This document shows positions 42,897 to 52,223 of a stretch of DNA of 64,000 nucleotides, one piece after another. The notes beneath the pieces were generated by a model. That model worked only from the letters and a program-made list of their open reading frames with translations, had not been told where the DNA came from and did no database searches. Positions within the stretch are counted from its first letter, which is position 1; each line of letters starts with the position of its first letter. The position numbers were made by a program, and so were the translations under genes. Source of the DNA: Cupriavidus basilensis (GTDB lineage: Bacteria > Pseudomonadota > Gammaproteobacteria > Burkholderiales > Burkholderiaceae); NCBI RefSeq assembly GCF_000832305.1, contig NZ_CP010536.1, positions 310,001 through 374,000 on the forward strand. The letters run 5' to 3'.

Positions 42897-42978
42897 GTAC
42901 GGGTGGTCGGCTTTGCCGCTGGGAGGTGGCAAGGTTTTCGCTAGGACTTGTCATTCTTTGCGGTAATTACCACCCATC

Positions 42979-43563
42979 ATGCACATGACCATCGATAAGA
43001 AGAACGCCGGCCTTGCCCGTCGGATTGCAACACGTATCAAGGCGCTTGGCGCCATGGCTGCTCTCGGCGCATGCGCTGCCGCGCACGCTGATCCTGCGGT
43101 GCACGTGGCCTTTGGCCGCGATCCCGGCCACAACCTCGACAAGTACGAAGTTGGCGTGAACTGGGACTCCGGCTTTGCCTGGGGCAACCCGCAGGGCTGG
43201 CTGGCCAAGCTGCAGTGGGAGGCCGAACTGGCCGAATGGAACGCCCGCAGCGGTACCAATCACCAGAATGTGACCGAATTTGGCTTCTCGCCGATCCTGC
43301 GCGTGGAAAAGCGCGGCGGCTCGCTGGTGCCTTTCCTGGAAGCCTCCGTCGGCGTGCGCATGATGAGCCATAAGGCCACCTCCGACGAGCACCGCTCCGG
43401 CAGCCTGTTCCAGTTCTCCGACATGATCGGCGTGGGCATGGCCTTTGGCCCCAAGACCGCGTACGAAGCCGGCTTCCGCTACCAGCACGTCTCCAACGCC
43501 GGTATCAAGCAGCCCAATCCGGGCAGCGGTTTTTACACGGGTTACGTGCGTTATCGCTTCTGA
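42979..43563 (+). CDS. PagL-like lipid A 3-O-deacylase
   Basis: This 194-residue outer-membrane beta-barrel protein has a signal peptide (to about residue 37, AAAHA-D). FRYQHVSNAGIKQPNPGSG is the family's active-site segment; the catalytic His170 and Ser172 are present. The acidic residue expected twelve positions after the Ser (Glu140 in Pseudomonas PagL) is Gly184 here. The terminal aromatic GYVRYRF is a barrel signature. It would remove the 3-O acyl chain of lipid A if active. Start may be ATG 42979 or 42985. Confidence 0.85.
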   Translation: MHMTIDKKNAGLARRIATRIKALGAMAALGACAAAHADPAVHVAFGRDPGHNLDKYEVGVNWDSGFAWGNPQGWLAKLQWEAELAEWNARSGTNHQNVTEFGFSPILRVEKRGGSLVPFLEASVGVRMMSHKATSDEHRSGSLFQFSDMIGVGMAFGPKTAYEAGFRYQHVSNAGIKQPNPGSGFYTGYVRYRF

Positions 43564-43602
43564 TCCTGCAAAAGTGGCTGGCTTGGCCTGAGGCCATGAC
43601 GC

Positions 43603-45129
43603 TCAGGCCAGCCTGACCATGCCTGCGCGCGGGGCGCGCGTGCCGCGGGAAACGGATTCCGCTTCCGCCCCCGCCCCCGCGCCTTGCGTCTGCCTGCCGC
43701 GCAGCGCGTCAAAAAACCGCCACAGCGCGGGTTCATCGCTGGTTGCCACGTTGAACCGTATCCACGGCGAATCGCCTTCTTCCGGTTCAAAATAAGACCC
43801 CGGCGCCAGCCAGATGCCGTGCTCCAGCGCCAGCGTCGCCAGCCGGTTGCCCGATAGCGCGGCCTGCTCTGCGCCGTCTTCCGGCCGCATCCTTGCCCAG
43901 GCGAACATTCCGCCTTCCGGGCGCAGCATCACCTCCAGCCCGTGGGCTTCCATCTTCTCCGTGATCCGGTCCTGCTGGGCGCGCAGCCGTTCGGCCAGTG
44001 CCGCCACATGGCGGCCATAGTGGCCGCTGGTCAGCACCGAGTACACCAGCCGCTCGGTCACTTCCGATGACGTCAGCCCCACTGCCATCTTGGTGCGGGC
44101 CAGCGCCTTGGCCAACTCCGGGCTGGCCGCGAGGTAGCCGACCCGCAGCGATGGCGTGATGGTCTTGGAAAACCCGTTGACGTAGATCACGTGCGAGAGC
44201 CCGTCCATGGCAGCCAGCATGGGTGAGCCGGGCGGCGCCAGCTCGCGGTAGATATCGTCCTCCACCACCAGCAGCCGGTACTGCTCGGCCAGTTGCAGCA
44301 CGCGGTGCGCGTTCATGCTGGTGAGCGTGCCGCCGGTGGGGTTCTGCAGCACCGTGTTGACGAACAGCGCGCGTGGCGCGTGGGTGCGGATGGCGTGGTC
44401 GAGCGCGTCGGTGTCGAGCCCGCTGGCGGTGCGGCGCACGCCAACCACCTGCAAGCCGGCAAGGCGCAAGATCTGCAGCAGATTGCAGTAGCAGGGGTCT
44501 TCCACCAGCACGGTGTCGCCTGGGCGCAACAGCGTGCGGACCACCAGGTCCAGCGCTTGCGTGGCGCCCTGGGTCAGCACCACTTGCTGGGCCTGCACCG
44601 GCATGCCGTACTGGCTGAGCCCGGCGGCGATATGCTCGCGCAGCGCGGCGAAGCCGTAAGGGTGGCCGTAGCCCGAGACTTGCGCGGCGGGCACCCGCGC
44701 CGCGGCGCGCATGGCCTGGTGCAGCCCTTCCTCGTTGAGCCAGTCGCCGGGCAACCAGCCCGCACCCGCCTTGATCGGCACCGAATGATCGGCGAACACA
44801 TCCGACAGCAGCCACGCGGCGTTGAGCCCCGGCGCCTCCCAGCGTGCCGCCGGTGCCTGGCCGGCGGGGGCGTGGCGGTGTGCCACCGTGTAGCCCGAGC
44901 CCACCCGCGCGCTCAGGTAACCCAGCGCGGTCAGGCGGCCGTAGGCCTCGGCCACGGTGAAGGTGCTGACCCCATGCTGCTGGGCAAAGCGCCGCACCGA
45001 CGGCAGCGCCACGCCGGCGCGCAGCACGCGCCGGTCCACCAGGCTGGCAATGCCCGCCACGATCTGCTCGGTGAGGGTGTCGCCGCTGCGCCGGCTGCGG
45101 ACAAGTTCGAGGTGAAACATGCGTGACAT
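43603..45129 (-). CDS. MocR-family regulator (GntR HTH + aminotransferase fold)
   Basis: This 508-residue protein has a GntR winged helix (residues 1-80; AGVALPSVRRFAQQHGVST) joined to a fold-type I aminotransferase domain. VNGFSKTITPSLRVGY holds the PLP lysine, with LQNPTGGTL and VVEDDIY also present. MocR proteins sense PLP adducts of amino compounds. It is divergent from the omega-aminotransferase/mmsA genes, and an inverted repeat of GTACAGTT lies between them. The C-terminal tail is Gly/Ala-rich. Confidence 0.93.
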   Translation of the reverse strand: MSRMFHLELVRSRRSGDTLTEQIVAGIASLVDRRVLRAGVALPSVRRFAQQHGVSTFTVAEAYGRLTALGYLSARVGSGYTVAHRHAPAGQAPAARWEAPGLNAAWLLSDVFADHSVPIKAGAGWLPGDWLNEEGLHQAMRAAARVPAAQVSGYGHPYGFAALREHIAAGLSQYGMPVQAQQVVLTQGATQALDLVVRTLLRPGDTVLVEDPCYCNLLQILRLAGLQVVGVRRTASGLDTDALDHAIRTHAPRALFVNTVLQNPTGGTLTSMNAHRVLQLAEQYRLLVVEDDIYRELAPPGSPMLAAMDGLSHVIYVNGFSKTITPSLRVGYLAASPELAKALARTKMAVGLTSSEVTERLVYSVLTSGHYGRHVAALAERLRAQQDRITEKMEAHGLEVMLRPEGGMFAWARMRPEDGAEQAALSGNRLATLALEHGIWLAPGSYFEPEEGDSPWIRFNVATSDEPALWRFFDALRGRQTQGAGAGAEAESVSRGTRAPRAGMVRLA

Positions 45130-45141
45130 GTAAGGATGGAC

Positions 45142-45151
45142 CTGTACAGTT
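45142..45151. promoter_or_regulatory. MocR half-site next to mocR start
   Basis: CTGTACAGTT lies 13 bp upstream of the mocR start. It is identical to the half-site at 45306-45315. Its position suits autoregulation. Confidence 0.55.
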
Positions 45152-45305
45152 TAATGGCCGTACCGGTTCGGTGGGAAGCCTCATGGCGGCGCGGGGCTTT
45201 GCGGCGCTGCAACGTGAATTCGGCTGCTGGTGGGACTTTGACCGCTGTGGCGAGCGAAGCGGCTGGATCCGCGGGTGCGATCGCCCGGCTTGGGCGGCTC
45301 TTGAT

Positions 45306-45334
45306 CTGTACAGTTGTCTCACTCTTAACTGTAC
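45306..45334. promoter_or_regulatory. MocR operator, GTACAGTT-N11-AACTGTAC
   Basis: A perfect 8-bp inverted repeat (45308-45315 and 45327-45334) lies about 25 bp before the TATATT -10 of the aminotransferase gene. That is the place for an activator. The regulator is inferred from adjacency. Confidence 0.65.
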
Positions 45335-45475
45335 GGTAAGGCGAGGTTCTGCCGACCGTATATTCTTTAAGCCGGGCAGGGCCGCTACAGTGGCCGCATT
45401 CACCAGAATCACCTGACAACCCGGGCGGCGCCAGCCGCCGCCCAAGCCAATGCCAATTGCTCCTGAGGAGGATGT

Positions 45476-46807
45476 ATGGATGCCGCCAAGACTGTGATCC
45501 CCGATCTCGATGCCCTGTGGATGCCGTTTACCGCCAACCGGCAGTACAAGGCGGCCCCGCGCCTGCTCGACTCCGCCAGCGGCATGTACTACACCTCGCA
45601 TGACGGCCGCCAGATCCTCGACGGTTGCGCCGGCCTGTGGTGCGTCGCTGCCGGGCATTGCCGCCAGGAGATCGCGGACGCGGTCGCCCGCCAGGTGCAG
45701 ACCCTGGACTACGCGCCGCCGTTCCAGATGAGCCACCCGCTCACCTTCGAGGCTGCCACCAAGGTGGCAGCCATCATGCCGGCCGGGCTGGACCGCATCT
45801 TCTTCACCAACTCGGGCTCGGAATCGGTCGACACCGCGCTGAAGATCGCGCTAGCGTATCACCGCGCCCGTGGCGAAGGCCAGCGCACCCGCGTGATCGG
45901 GCGTGAGCGCGGCTATCACGGCGTTGGCTTCGGCGGCATGGCGGTGGGCGGCATCGGCCCCAACCGCAAGGCCTTCTCGGCCAACCTGATGCCCGGCACG
46001 GACCACCTGCCGGCCACGCTGAATATTGCCGAGGCGGCTTACTCCAAAGGCCAGCCGACCTGGGGCGCACACCTGGCCGACGACCTGGAACGCATCCTGG
46101 CGCTGCACGACCCGTCCAACGTGGCCGCCGTCATCGTCGAGCCGCTGGCCGGCTCGGCCGGCGTGCTGGTGCCGCCGGTTGGCTACCTGGAAAAGCTGCG
46201 CGAGATCACCAGCAAGCACGGCATCCTGCTGATCTTCGACGAGGTCATCACCGCCTTCGGCCGCCTGGGCGCGGCCACCGCCGCCGAGCGCTTCAATGTC
46301 ACGCCGGACCTGATCACGATGGCCAAGGCCATCAACAACGCAGCCGTGCCGATGGGCGCGGTGGCGGTGCGGCGCGAAGTGCACGACACCGTGGTCAACG
46401 CCGCGGCGCCGGGCGCCATCGAGTTCCTGCACGGCTACACCTATTCCGGCCACCCGTTGGCCATGGCCGCGGCCATCGCCACGCTGGATATCTACAAGAA
46501 CGAGAACCTGTTCGGCCGTGCCGCCGAGCTGGCGCCGAAGTTCGAAGCCGCGGTGCACGCCGTGCGCGGTGCGCCCCACGTGAAGGACATCCGCAACCTC
46601 GGCATGGTCGCCGGCATCGAGCTGGAACCGCGTCCCGGCCAGCCCGGCGCGCGTGGCTATGAGGCCTTCCTGAAATGCCTGGAGCGCGGCGTGCTGGTGC
46701 GCTACACCGGCGACATCCTGGCTTTCTCGCCGCCGCTGATCATCACCGAGGCGCAGATCGAAGAGATGTTCGACACCGTGAAGACAGTGCTGCAAGAACT
46801 GCAGTGA
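45476..46807 (+). CDS. Omega-amino acid:pyruvate (beta-alanine) aminotransferase
   Basis: This 443-residue class III PLP transaminase resembles beta-alanine:pyruvate transaminases. [57 protein letters not shown] and [13 protein letters not shown] are diagnostic. The PLP lysine is K284 in [11 protein letters not shown]. It should move the amino group of beta-alanine (or a similar omega-amino acid) to pyruvate, giving malonate semialdehyde, the substrate of the next gene. GAGGAGG precedes ATG 45476. Confidence 0.93.
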   Translation: MDAAKTVIPDLDALWMPFTANRQYKAAPRLLDSASGMYYTSHDGRQILDGCAGLWCVAAGHCRQEIADAVARQVQTLDYAPPFQMSHPLTFEAATKVAAIMPAGLDRIFFTNSGSESVDTALKIALAYHRARGEGQRTRVIGRERGYHGVGFGGMAVGGIGPNRKAFSANLMPGTDHLPATLNIAEAAYSKGQPTWGAHLADDLERILALHDPSNVAAVIVEPLAGSAGVLVPPVGYLEKLREITSKHGILLIFDEVITAFGRLGAATAAERFNVTPDLITMAKAINNAAVPMGAVAVRREVHDTVVNAAAPGAIEFLHGYTYSGHPLAMAAAIATLDIYKNENLFGRAAELAPKFEAAVHAVRGAPHVKDIRNLGMVAGIELEPRPGQPGARGYEAFLKCLERGVLVRYTGDILAFSPPLIITEAQIEEMFDTVKTVLQELQ

Positions 46808-46853
46808 TTGCAGCGAATGCCGTGGCCGCAAAGACAAGACAAGGAACACTGAC

Positions 46854-48371
<1,518 letters not shown>

Positions 48372-48401
48372 GGGTTCTGGCGTTGAATGGATGATGGGGT
48401 G

Positions 48402-48443
48402 TTTTGGCTGTTGCCGCTCAAAGAAACAGCGAGCAACCCAAAA
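48402..48443 (+). other. Stem-loop between mmsA and permease genes
   Basis: TTTTGG, GTTGC and GCT on the left pair with AGC, GCAAC and CCAAAA on the right, with small bulges. It lies 30 bp after the mmsA stop. There is no following T-run on the plus strand, so at most a partial terminator. TAAAAT at 48472-48477 may be a -10 for the permease. Confidence 0.45.
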
Positions 48444-48520
48444 GTGACGAATCCGTCCGCCCCATCGCGCTAAAATACGCCGCTTTTCAAAGCCGCCCAG
48501 CGCGCCAGGGGTACCCACCG

Positions 48521-49915
48521 ATGAGTCTGTTCCGCACCAAGAACATCGAGGCCATGCTGGCCGCCGCACGCGATGACGGGCTGAAAAAGGTGCTCGGCCC
48601 CGTCGACCTGATCCTGATGGGCATTGGCGCCATCATCGGCACCGGCATCTTCGTGCTGACGGGCACCGGCGCGCTCACGGCGGGCCCGGCGCTGACCGTC
48701 TCCTTCGTGATCGCCGCGCTCGCCTGCGGGTTTGCCGCGCTCTGCTACGCCGAGTTCGCGTCCGCGATCCCCGTCTCCGGCTCCATCTACACCTATAGCT
48801 ACGCCACGCTTGGCGAGATCGTGGCGTGGATGATCGGCTGGGATCTGCTGCTTGAATATGGTCTTGCGACCTCGGCGGTGTCGGTGGGCTGGTCGGGCTA
48901 TTTCCAGTCGCTGATGGCGGGCTTCGGCATTCACCTGCCGGCCATGCTTACCGCCGCACCCGGTGCCGTGCCGGGCGTGCAGACGCTGTTCAACCTGCCG
49001 GCTGCCGTGATCATGCTGCTGATCACCTGGGTCGTGTCCTATGGCGTGCGCGAGTCGGCGCGCCTGAACAACGTGATGGTGGCCGTCAAGATTGCCGTGG
49101 TGCTGCTCTTTATCGGGGTGGGCGTGTGGCACGTCAAGCCGGCCAACTGGCATCCGTTCGCGCCGTTCGGGCTGGACGGCGTCTTCAATGCGGCCGCGCT
49201 GGTGTTCTTCGCTTTTATCGGCTTCGACGCGGTGACATCGGCGGCCGAGGAAGTGCGCAACCCGCGCCGCGACCTGCCGATCGGCATCATCGGCTCGCTG
49301 GCGGTCTGCACCGTGCTGTACGTGACGGTGGCGGCCATCATGACCGGCATCGTGCCCTTCGCCAAGTTCGCGGGCATCGATCATCCGGTATCGCTGGCGC
49401 TGCAGTACGCGGGCGAGAACTGGGTGGCCGGATTCGTTGATCTCGGCGCCATCCTGGGCATGACCACGGTGATCCTGGTGATGACCTTCGGCCAGACCCG
49501 CATCATCTTTGCCATGTCGCGCGACGGGCTGCTGCCGGAGCGGCTCTCGACGGTGCACCCGGTGCATGCCACGCCGTTCTTCGCCACGTGGACGGTGGGC
49601 ATCGTGTTTGCCTTCATCGCGGCTTTCGTGCCGCTCAATGTGCTGGCGGAGCTGATCAATATCGGCACGCTGTCTGCCTTCACGCTGATCTCGGTGGCGG
49701 TGCTGGTGCTGCGCAAGACGCGGCCTGACCTGCCGCGCGCCTTCCGCTGCCCGGGGGTGCCGGTGGTGCCGCTGCTGTCGGTGGGCTTTTGCCTGTTCCT
49801 GATGGCGCACCTGCAGGCCCTGACGTGGGTGGCGTTCCTGGCGTGGCTGGCGATTGGCCTGGCGATCTACTTCCTTTACGCGCGCCGCAACGCGGTGCTG
49901 CACGGCGGCGCCTGA
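48521..49915 (+). CDS. APC-family amino acid permease
   Basis: This 464-residue inner-membrane protein has 12 predicted helices and belongs to the cationic amino acid transporter/YhdG group. LGPVDLILMGIGAIIGTGIF is the family's first helix with the substrate-binding GIGAIIGTG. CYAEFASAIPVSGSIYTYSY and FFAFIGFDAVTSAAEEVRNP are conserved. The substrate is probably the omega-amino acid used by the adjacent transaminase, from position only. ATG 48521 is chosen; the frame upstream has no membrane start. Confidence 0.93.
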   Translation: MSLFRTKNIEAMLAAARDDGLKKVLGPVDLILMGIGAIIGTGIFVLTGTGALTAGPALTVSFVIAALACGFAALCYAEFASAIPVSGSIYTYSYATLGEIVAWMIGWDLLLEYGLATSAVSVGWSGYFQSLMAGFGIHLPAMLTAAPGAVPGVQTLFNLPAAVIMLLITWVVSYGVRESARLNNVMVAVKIAVVLLFIGVGVWHVKPANWHPFAPFGLDGVFNAAALVFFAFIGFDAVTSAAEEVRNPRRDLPIGIIGSLAVCTVLYVTVAAIMTGIVPFAKFAGIDHPVSLALQYAGENWVAGFVDLGAILGMTTVILVMTFGQTRIIFAMSRDGLLPERLSTVHPVHATPFFATWTVGIVFAFIAAFVPLNVLAELINIGTLSAFTLISVAVLVLRKTRPDLPRAFRCPGVPVVPLLSVGFCLFLMAHLQALTWVAFLAWLAIGLAIYFLYARRNAVLHGGA

Positions 49916-49927
49916 CGCCGCCTGCGC

Positions 49928-51334
49928 TTACCGTTCGCGCGCGCCGGCTTCCTGCAGGAAGGCCAGCGCGCGCGGCTCCTCGACAAAGGCGGAGTTGATG
50001 CGGATCCAGGCCGAATCCTCGCCGCCCGGCCGGAAGTAATTGCCGGGCGCCAGCGTCACCCCATGCTGCTCGGCCAGGGTCACCAGCTCGCGCGAATCCT
50101 CGATCCCGCGCGTACGAGCCCACAGGAAATTGCCGCCCGCCGGCTCGCAGTACACTTCCCAGCCGGCGTCGCCCAGGTGCCGCACCGCGCGTGCGGTGGC
50201 CTGGCGAACCCGCAGCCGCAGCCGCTCCATGTATTTGCGGTAGGCGCCGCGCTCCAGCAGCGCGGCCGTCACGCTCTCCGCGAAATGCGAGCCCGCGACG
50301 CTGGTTAGCACCTTCACATCCACCAGGTCCTTCACCAGCGCCTTGTCGGCCACCAGGTAGCCGACCCGCAGCGAGGCTGACACCGTCTTGGAAAAGCCGC
50401 CGATGTAGATCACGTGTTCGAGCTGGTCCAGCGTGGCCAGCCGGTCGGTGTAGTTGGTCTGGAAGTCCGAGAAGATATCGTCTTCGACAAAACGAAAGCC
50501 ATGCCGGCGCGCCAGCTCCAGCAGGCGGAACGCCACCGGCGGTGAGAGGGTCGAGCCGGTCGGGTTCTGCAGCACGCTGTTGGTGAAGAACAGCTTGGGC
50601 TTGTGCTCGCGCAGCAGCGCTTCGGCGGCGTCCGGGTCGGGGCCGTTGCGGGTTTGCGGCACCCCCACCAGCCGCACCCCGTGCAGGCGCAGCAGGCCGA
50701 ACAGGTTGTAGTAGCCAGGATCCTCCACGAACACCGTATCGCCCGGCTTGAGCAGGCGCCGCACCACCAGGTCCAGCGCCTGGCTGGCGCCCGTGGTGAT
50801 CAGCACCTGCGGCAGCTCCGCTGCGATGCCGAGCTGCCGCACGCGGGTCAGCACATGCTGGCGCAGCTCCGGGCTGCCCATCGGCGTGGCGTAGTGGATC
50901 ACGCTGTTGATGTCGTTGCGCGAGACCTGGCGGATGGCCTGGGTCAGCCCTTCCACGTCGCGCCAGCTCTCGGGCACGAAGCCGCCCGCCAGCTTGAGCG
51001 TGGCGCTGGGATGGTTGAACTGCTCCAGGATATGGTCCGACAAATCCTCCGCCAGACGCGGGTCCGACCAGCCTTGGGCGCCGCGCGCCAGCAGCGGGCT
51101 GTCCGCGACGAAGAAGCCCGACCCGTGGCGGGAATCGAGCAGGCCCTGCGATACCAGCCTGTCATAGGCTTCGATCACCGGAAAACGGCTGATGCCATGC
51201 TCCGCCGCGAGCTGCCGGATCGACGGCAGGCGCGCGCCGGGGCGCACCTCGCGCGCGCTGATCCAGGTCTTGACCTCGTTGACGATCTGGTCGGTCAGGG
51301 GCACGCCGGTGGCGGGAACGAGGGTCAGCTTCAT
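49928..51334 (-). CDS. Second MocR-family regulator
   Basis: This 468-residue MocR protein has a GntR helix-turn-helix (residues 10-80; ARLPSIRQLAAEHGISRFPV). The aminotransferase-fold effector domain has LQNPTGSTLSPPV, FVEDDIFSDF and IGGFSKTVSASLRVGYLV with the PLP lysine. It is convergent with the permease, with 12 bp between stops, and divergent from a DUF2917 gene. ATG 51334 is chosen because the domain starts there; the longer open frame would cover the operator. It is clearly paralogous to the regulator at 43603-45129. Confidence 0.92.
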   Translation of the reverse strand: MKLTLVPATGVPLTDQIVNEVKTWISAREVRPGARLPSIRQLAAEHGISRFPVIEAYDRLVSQGLLDSRHGSGFFVADSPLLARGAQGWSDPRLAEDLSDHILEQFNHPSATLKLAGGFVPESWRDVEGLTQAIRQVSRNDINSVIHYATPMGSPELRQHVLTRVRQLGIAAELPQVLITTGASQALDLVVRRLLKPGDTVFVEDPGYYNLFGLLRLHGVRLVGVPQTRNGPDPDAAEALLREHKPKLFFTNSVLQNPTGSTLSPPVAFRLLELARRHGFRFVEDDIFSDFQTNYTDRLATLDQLEHVIYIGGFSKTVSASLRVGYLVADKALVKDLVDVKVLTSVAGSHFAESVTAALLERGAYRKYMERLRLRVRQATARAVRHLGDAGWEVYCEPAGGNFLWARTRGIEDSRELVTLAEQHGVTLAPGNYFRPGGEDSAWIRINSAFVEEPRALAFLQEAGARER

Positions 51335-51371
51335 CGGCAGGGTGCAGGGGAAAGTGTCAGGAAAAACTACT

Positions 51372-51404
51372 GAACAGTTCATGTCAAACTGTTCGCAACT
51401 GTTC
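51372..51404. promoter_or_regulatory. Operator of the second MocR: GAACAGTT and two AACTGTTC
   Basis: GAACAGTT at 51372-51379 is inverted relative to AACTGTTC at 51387-51394 and again at 51397-51404. The three sites lie 38-70 bp upstream of the MocR start and before DUF2917, fitting autoregulation and control of the divergent gene. The core ACTGT is shared with the other MocR operator, but the outer bases differ (TTC against TAC). Confidence 0.65.
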
Positions 51405-51517
51405 ATGGGATTGTAGTTTGCGCTGTGAATAATGGAAGGCATGCGGTGGAAGTGCCAGCACTGGCTGGGCCGGTGGGCACGGCAGACATGGCCGCCATGC
51501 AGAACAGGAGTGATGAA

Positions 51518-51856
51518 ATGCGCGAACTAAGGATCTTCGAATTCGATGAACCGGGCCAGCCGGTGAGCTGGCGCGCCCGCGAAGGGCAGCGCGTGAAGGC
51601 GGTCGAAGGCCGCCTCTGGCTCACGGTGGAAGGCCACCACGCGGACATCTGGCTGCTGCCGGGGGCCGTCTTTGCGCTGCCTGCCGGCGCCCGGGTATGG
51701 TTGTCCGGCGAAAGCGAGGGCGCGCGCTTCACGCTGGCCGAGACGCCGGCCCCGTCGTCGTGGCGCTGGCTGGGCGGGCTGGCGAGTGCGCTGAAGCGCC
51801 GCTTTGGCGAGCGCCGTGCCTCCGGTGCCGGCCAGTGCCCGGAACCGGGCCTCTGA
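51518..51856 (+). CDS. DUF2917 protein
   Basis: This 112-residue protein has the DUF2917 core: REGQRVKAVEGRLWLTVEG, DIWLLPGAVFALPAGARVWL. It is a small cupin-like beta domain of unknown function, often near MocR or GntR regulators in Burkholderiales. AGGAG at 51506-51510 picks ATG 51518; the upstream open frame overlaps the operator. The tail is Arg-rich. Confidence 0.82.
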   Translation: MRELRIFEFDEPGQPVSWRAREGQRVKAVEGRLWLTVEGHHADIWLLPGAVFALPAGARVWLSGESEGARFTLAETPAPSSWRWLGGLASALKRRFGERRASGAGQCPEPGL

Positions 51857-52223
51857 GAGGATCTCGGCCGGACCGCGCGCAGCGCGTGTCCGATCATCCC
51901 ACTCCCATCCGTATTGGTAGAAGCCTGGCCAAGTGTCTGGTCGTGCGCTCTCCAGAATGCCGTTTGCCGGCATCGAACTCCCTCGATGCCTCGCTCCCTC
52001 CCTCCACATTGTCGCGCCAACTATGCGAGGATGTTCATATGGCTGGCCGCGCCGCGCGGCATTCAGCGCTGCCGTGGAGTGATTGCCGTTAACGTAAACG
52101 TCATATAATCAAGCCGTTGCGCCGGCACCAGCCAGACCGCTCGCGTGTCAGATCCGAGCCGCCTCCAGAGCGGCAGCCATGGATGTCATGCGACCAGCCA
52201 GAACACCGAACGTGGTGGAGACA
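51857..52223. other. Intergenic region before icmF
   Basis: No gene is supported in these 367 bp. The promoter/operator of icmF lies at 52083-52109, which gives a leader of about 105 nt. An in-frame ATG at 52179 would lengthen IcmF by 15 residues but is not supported by family similarity. Confidence 0.6.
52083..52109 (+). promoter_or_regulatory. icmF promoter with LiuR-like operator
   Basis: TTGCCG (52083-52088) and a perfect TATAAT (52104-52109) flank TTAACGTAAACGTCA, an imperfect inverted repeat of ACGT half-sites. This resembles the TTnACGTnnACGTnAA type sites described for the MerR-family regulator LiuR of branched-chain acid degradation. Position inside the -35/-10 spacer is typical for MerR-type control. 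No liuR gene is in the window. Confidence 0.5.

Larger units (their letters stand above)
42629..42978. other. Intergenic region before pagL-like gene
   Basis: This 350 bp region holds a good promoter with an inverted repeat (42730-42759) and a possible 29-codon ORF (42807-42896). It is more AT-rich than its surroundings around 42730-42800. Nothing else is supported. Confidence 0.6.
45130..45475. other. Divergent regulatory region mocR / aminotransferase
   Basis: No gene is supported in these 346 bp. It contains three GTACAGTT-type half-sites (45142-45151, 45306-45315, 45327-45334). A possible -10, TATATT at 45359-45364, serves the aminotransferase gene but has no good -35, consistent with activator dependence. 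Confidence 0.65.
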
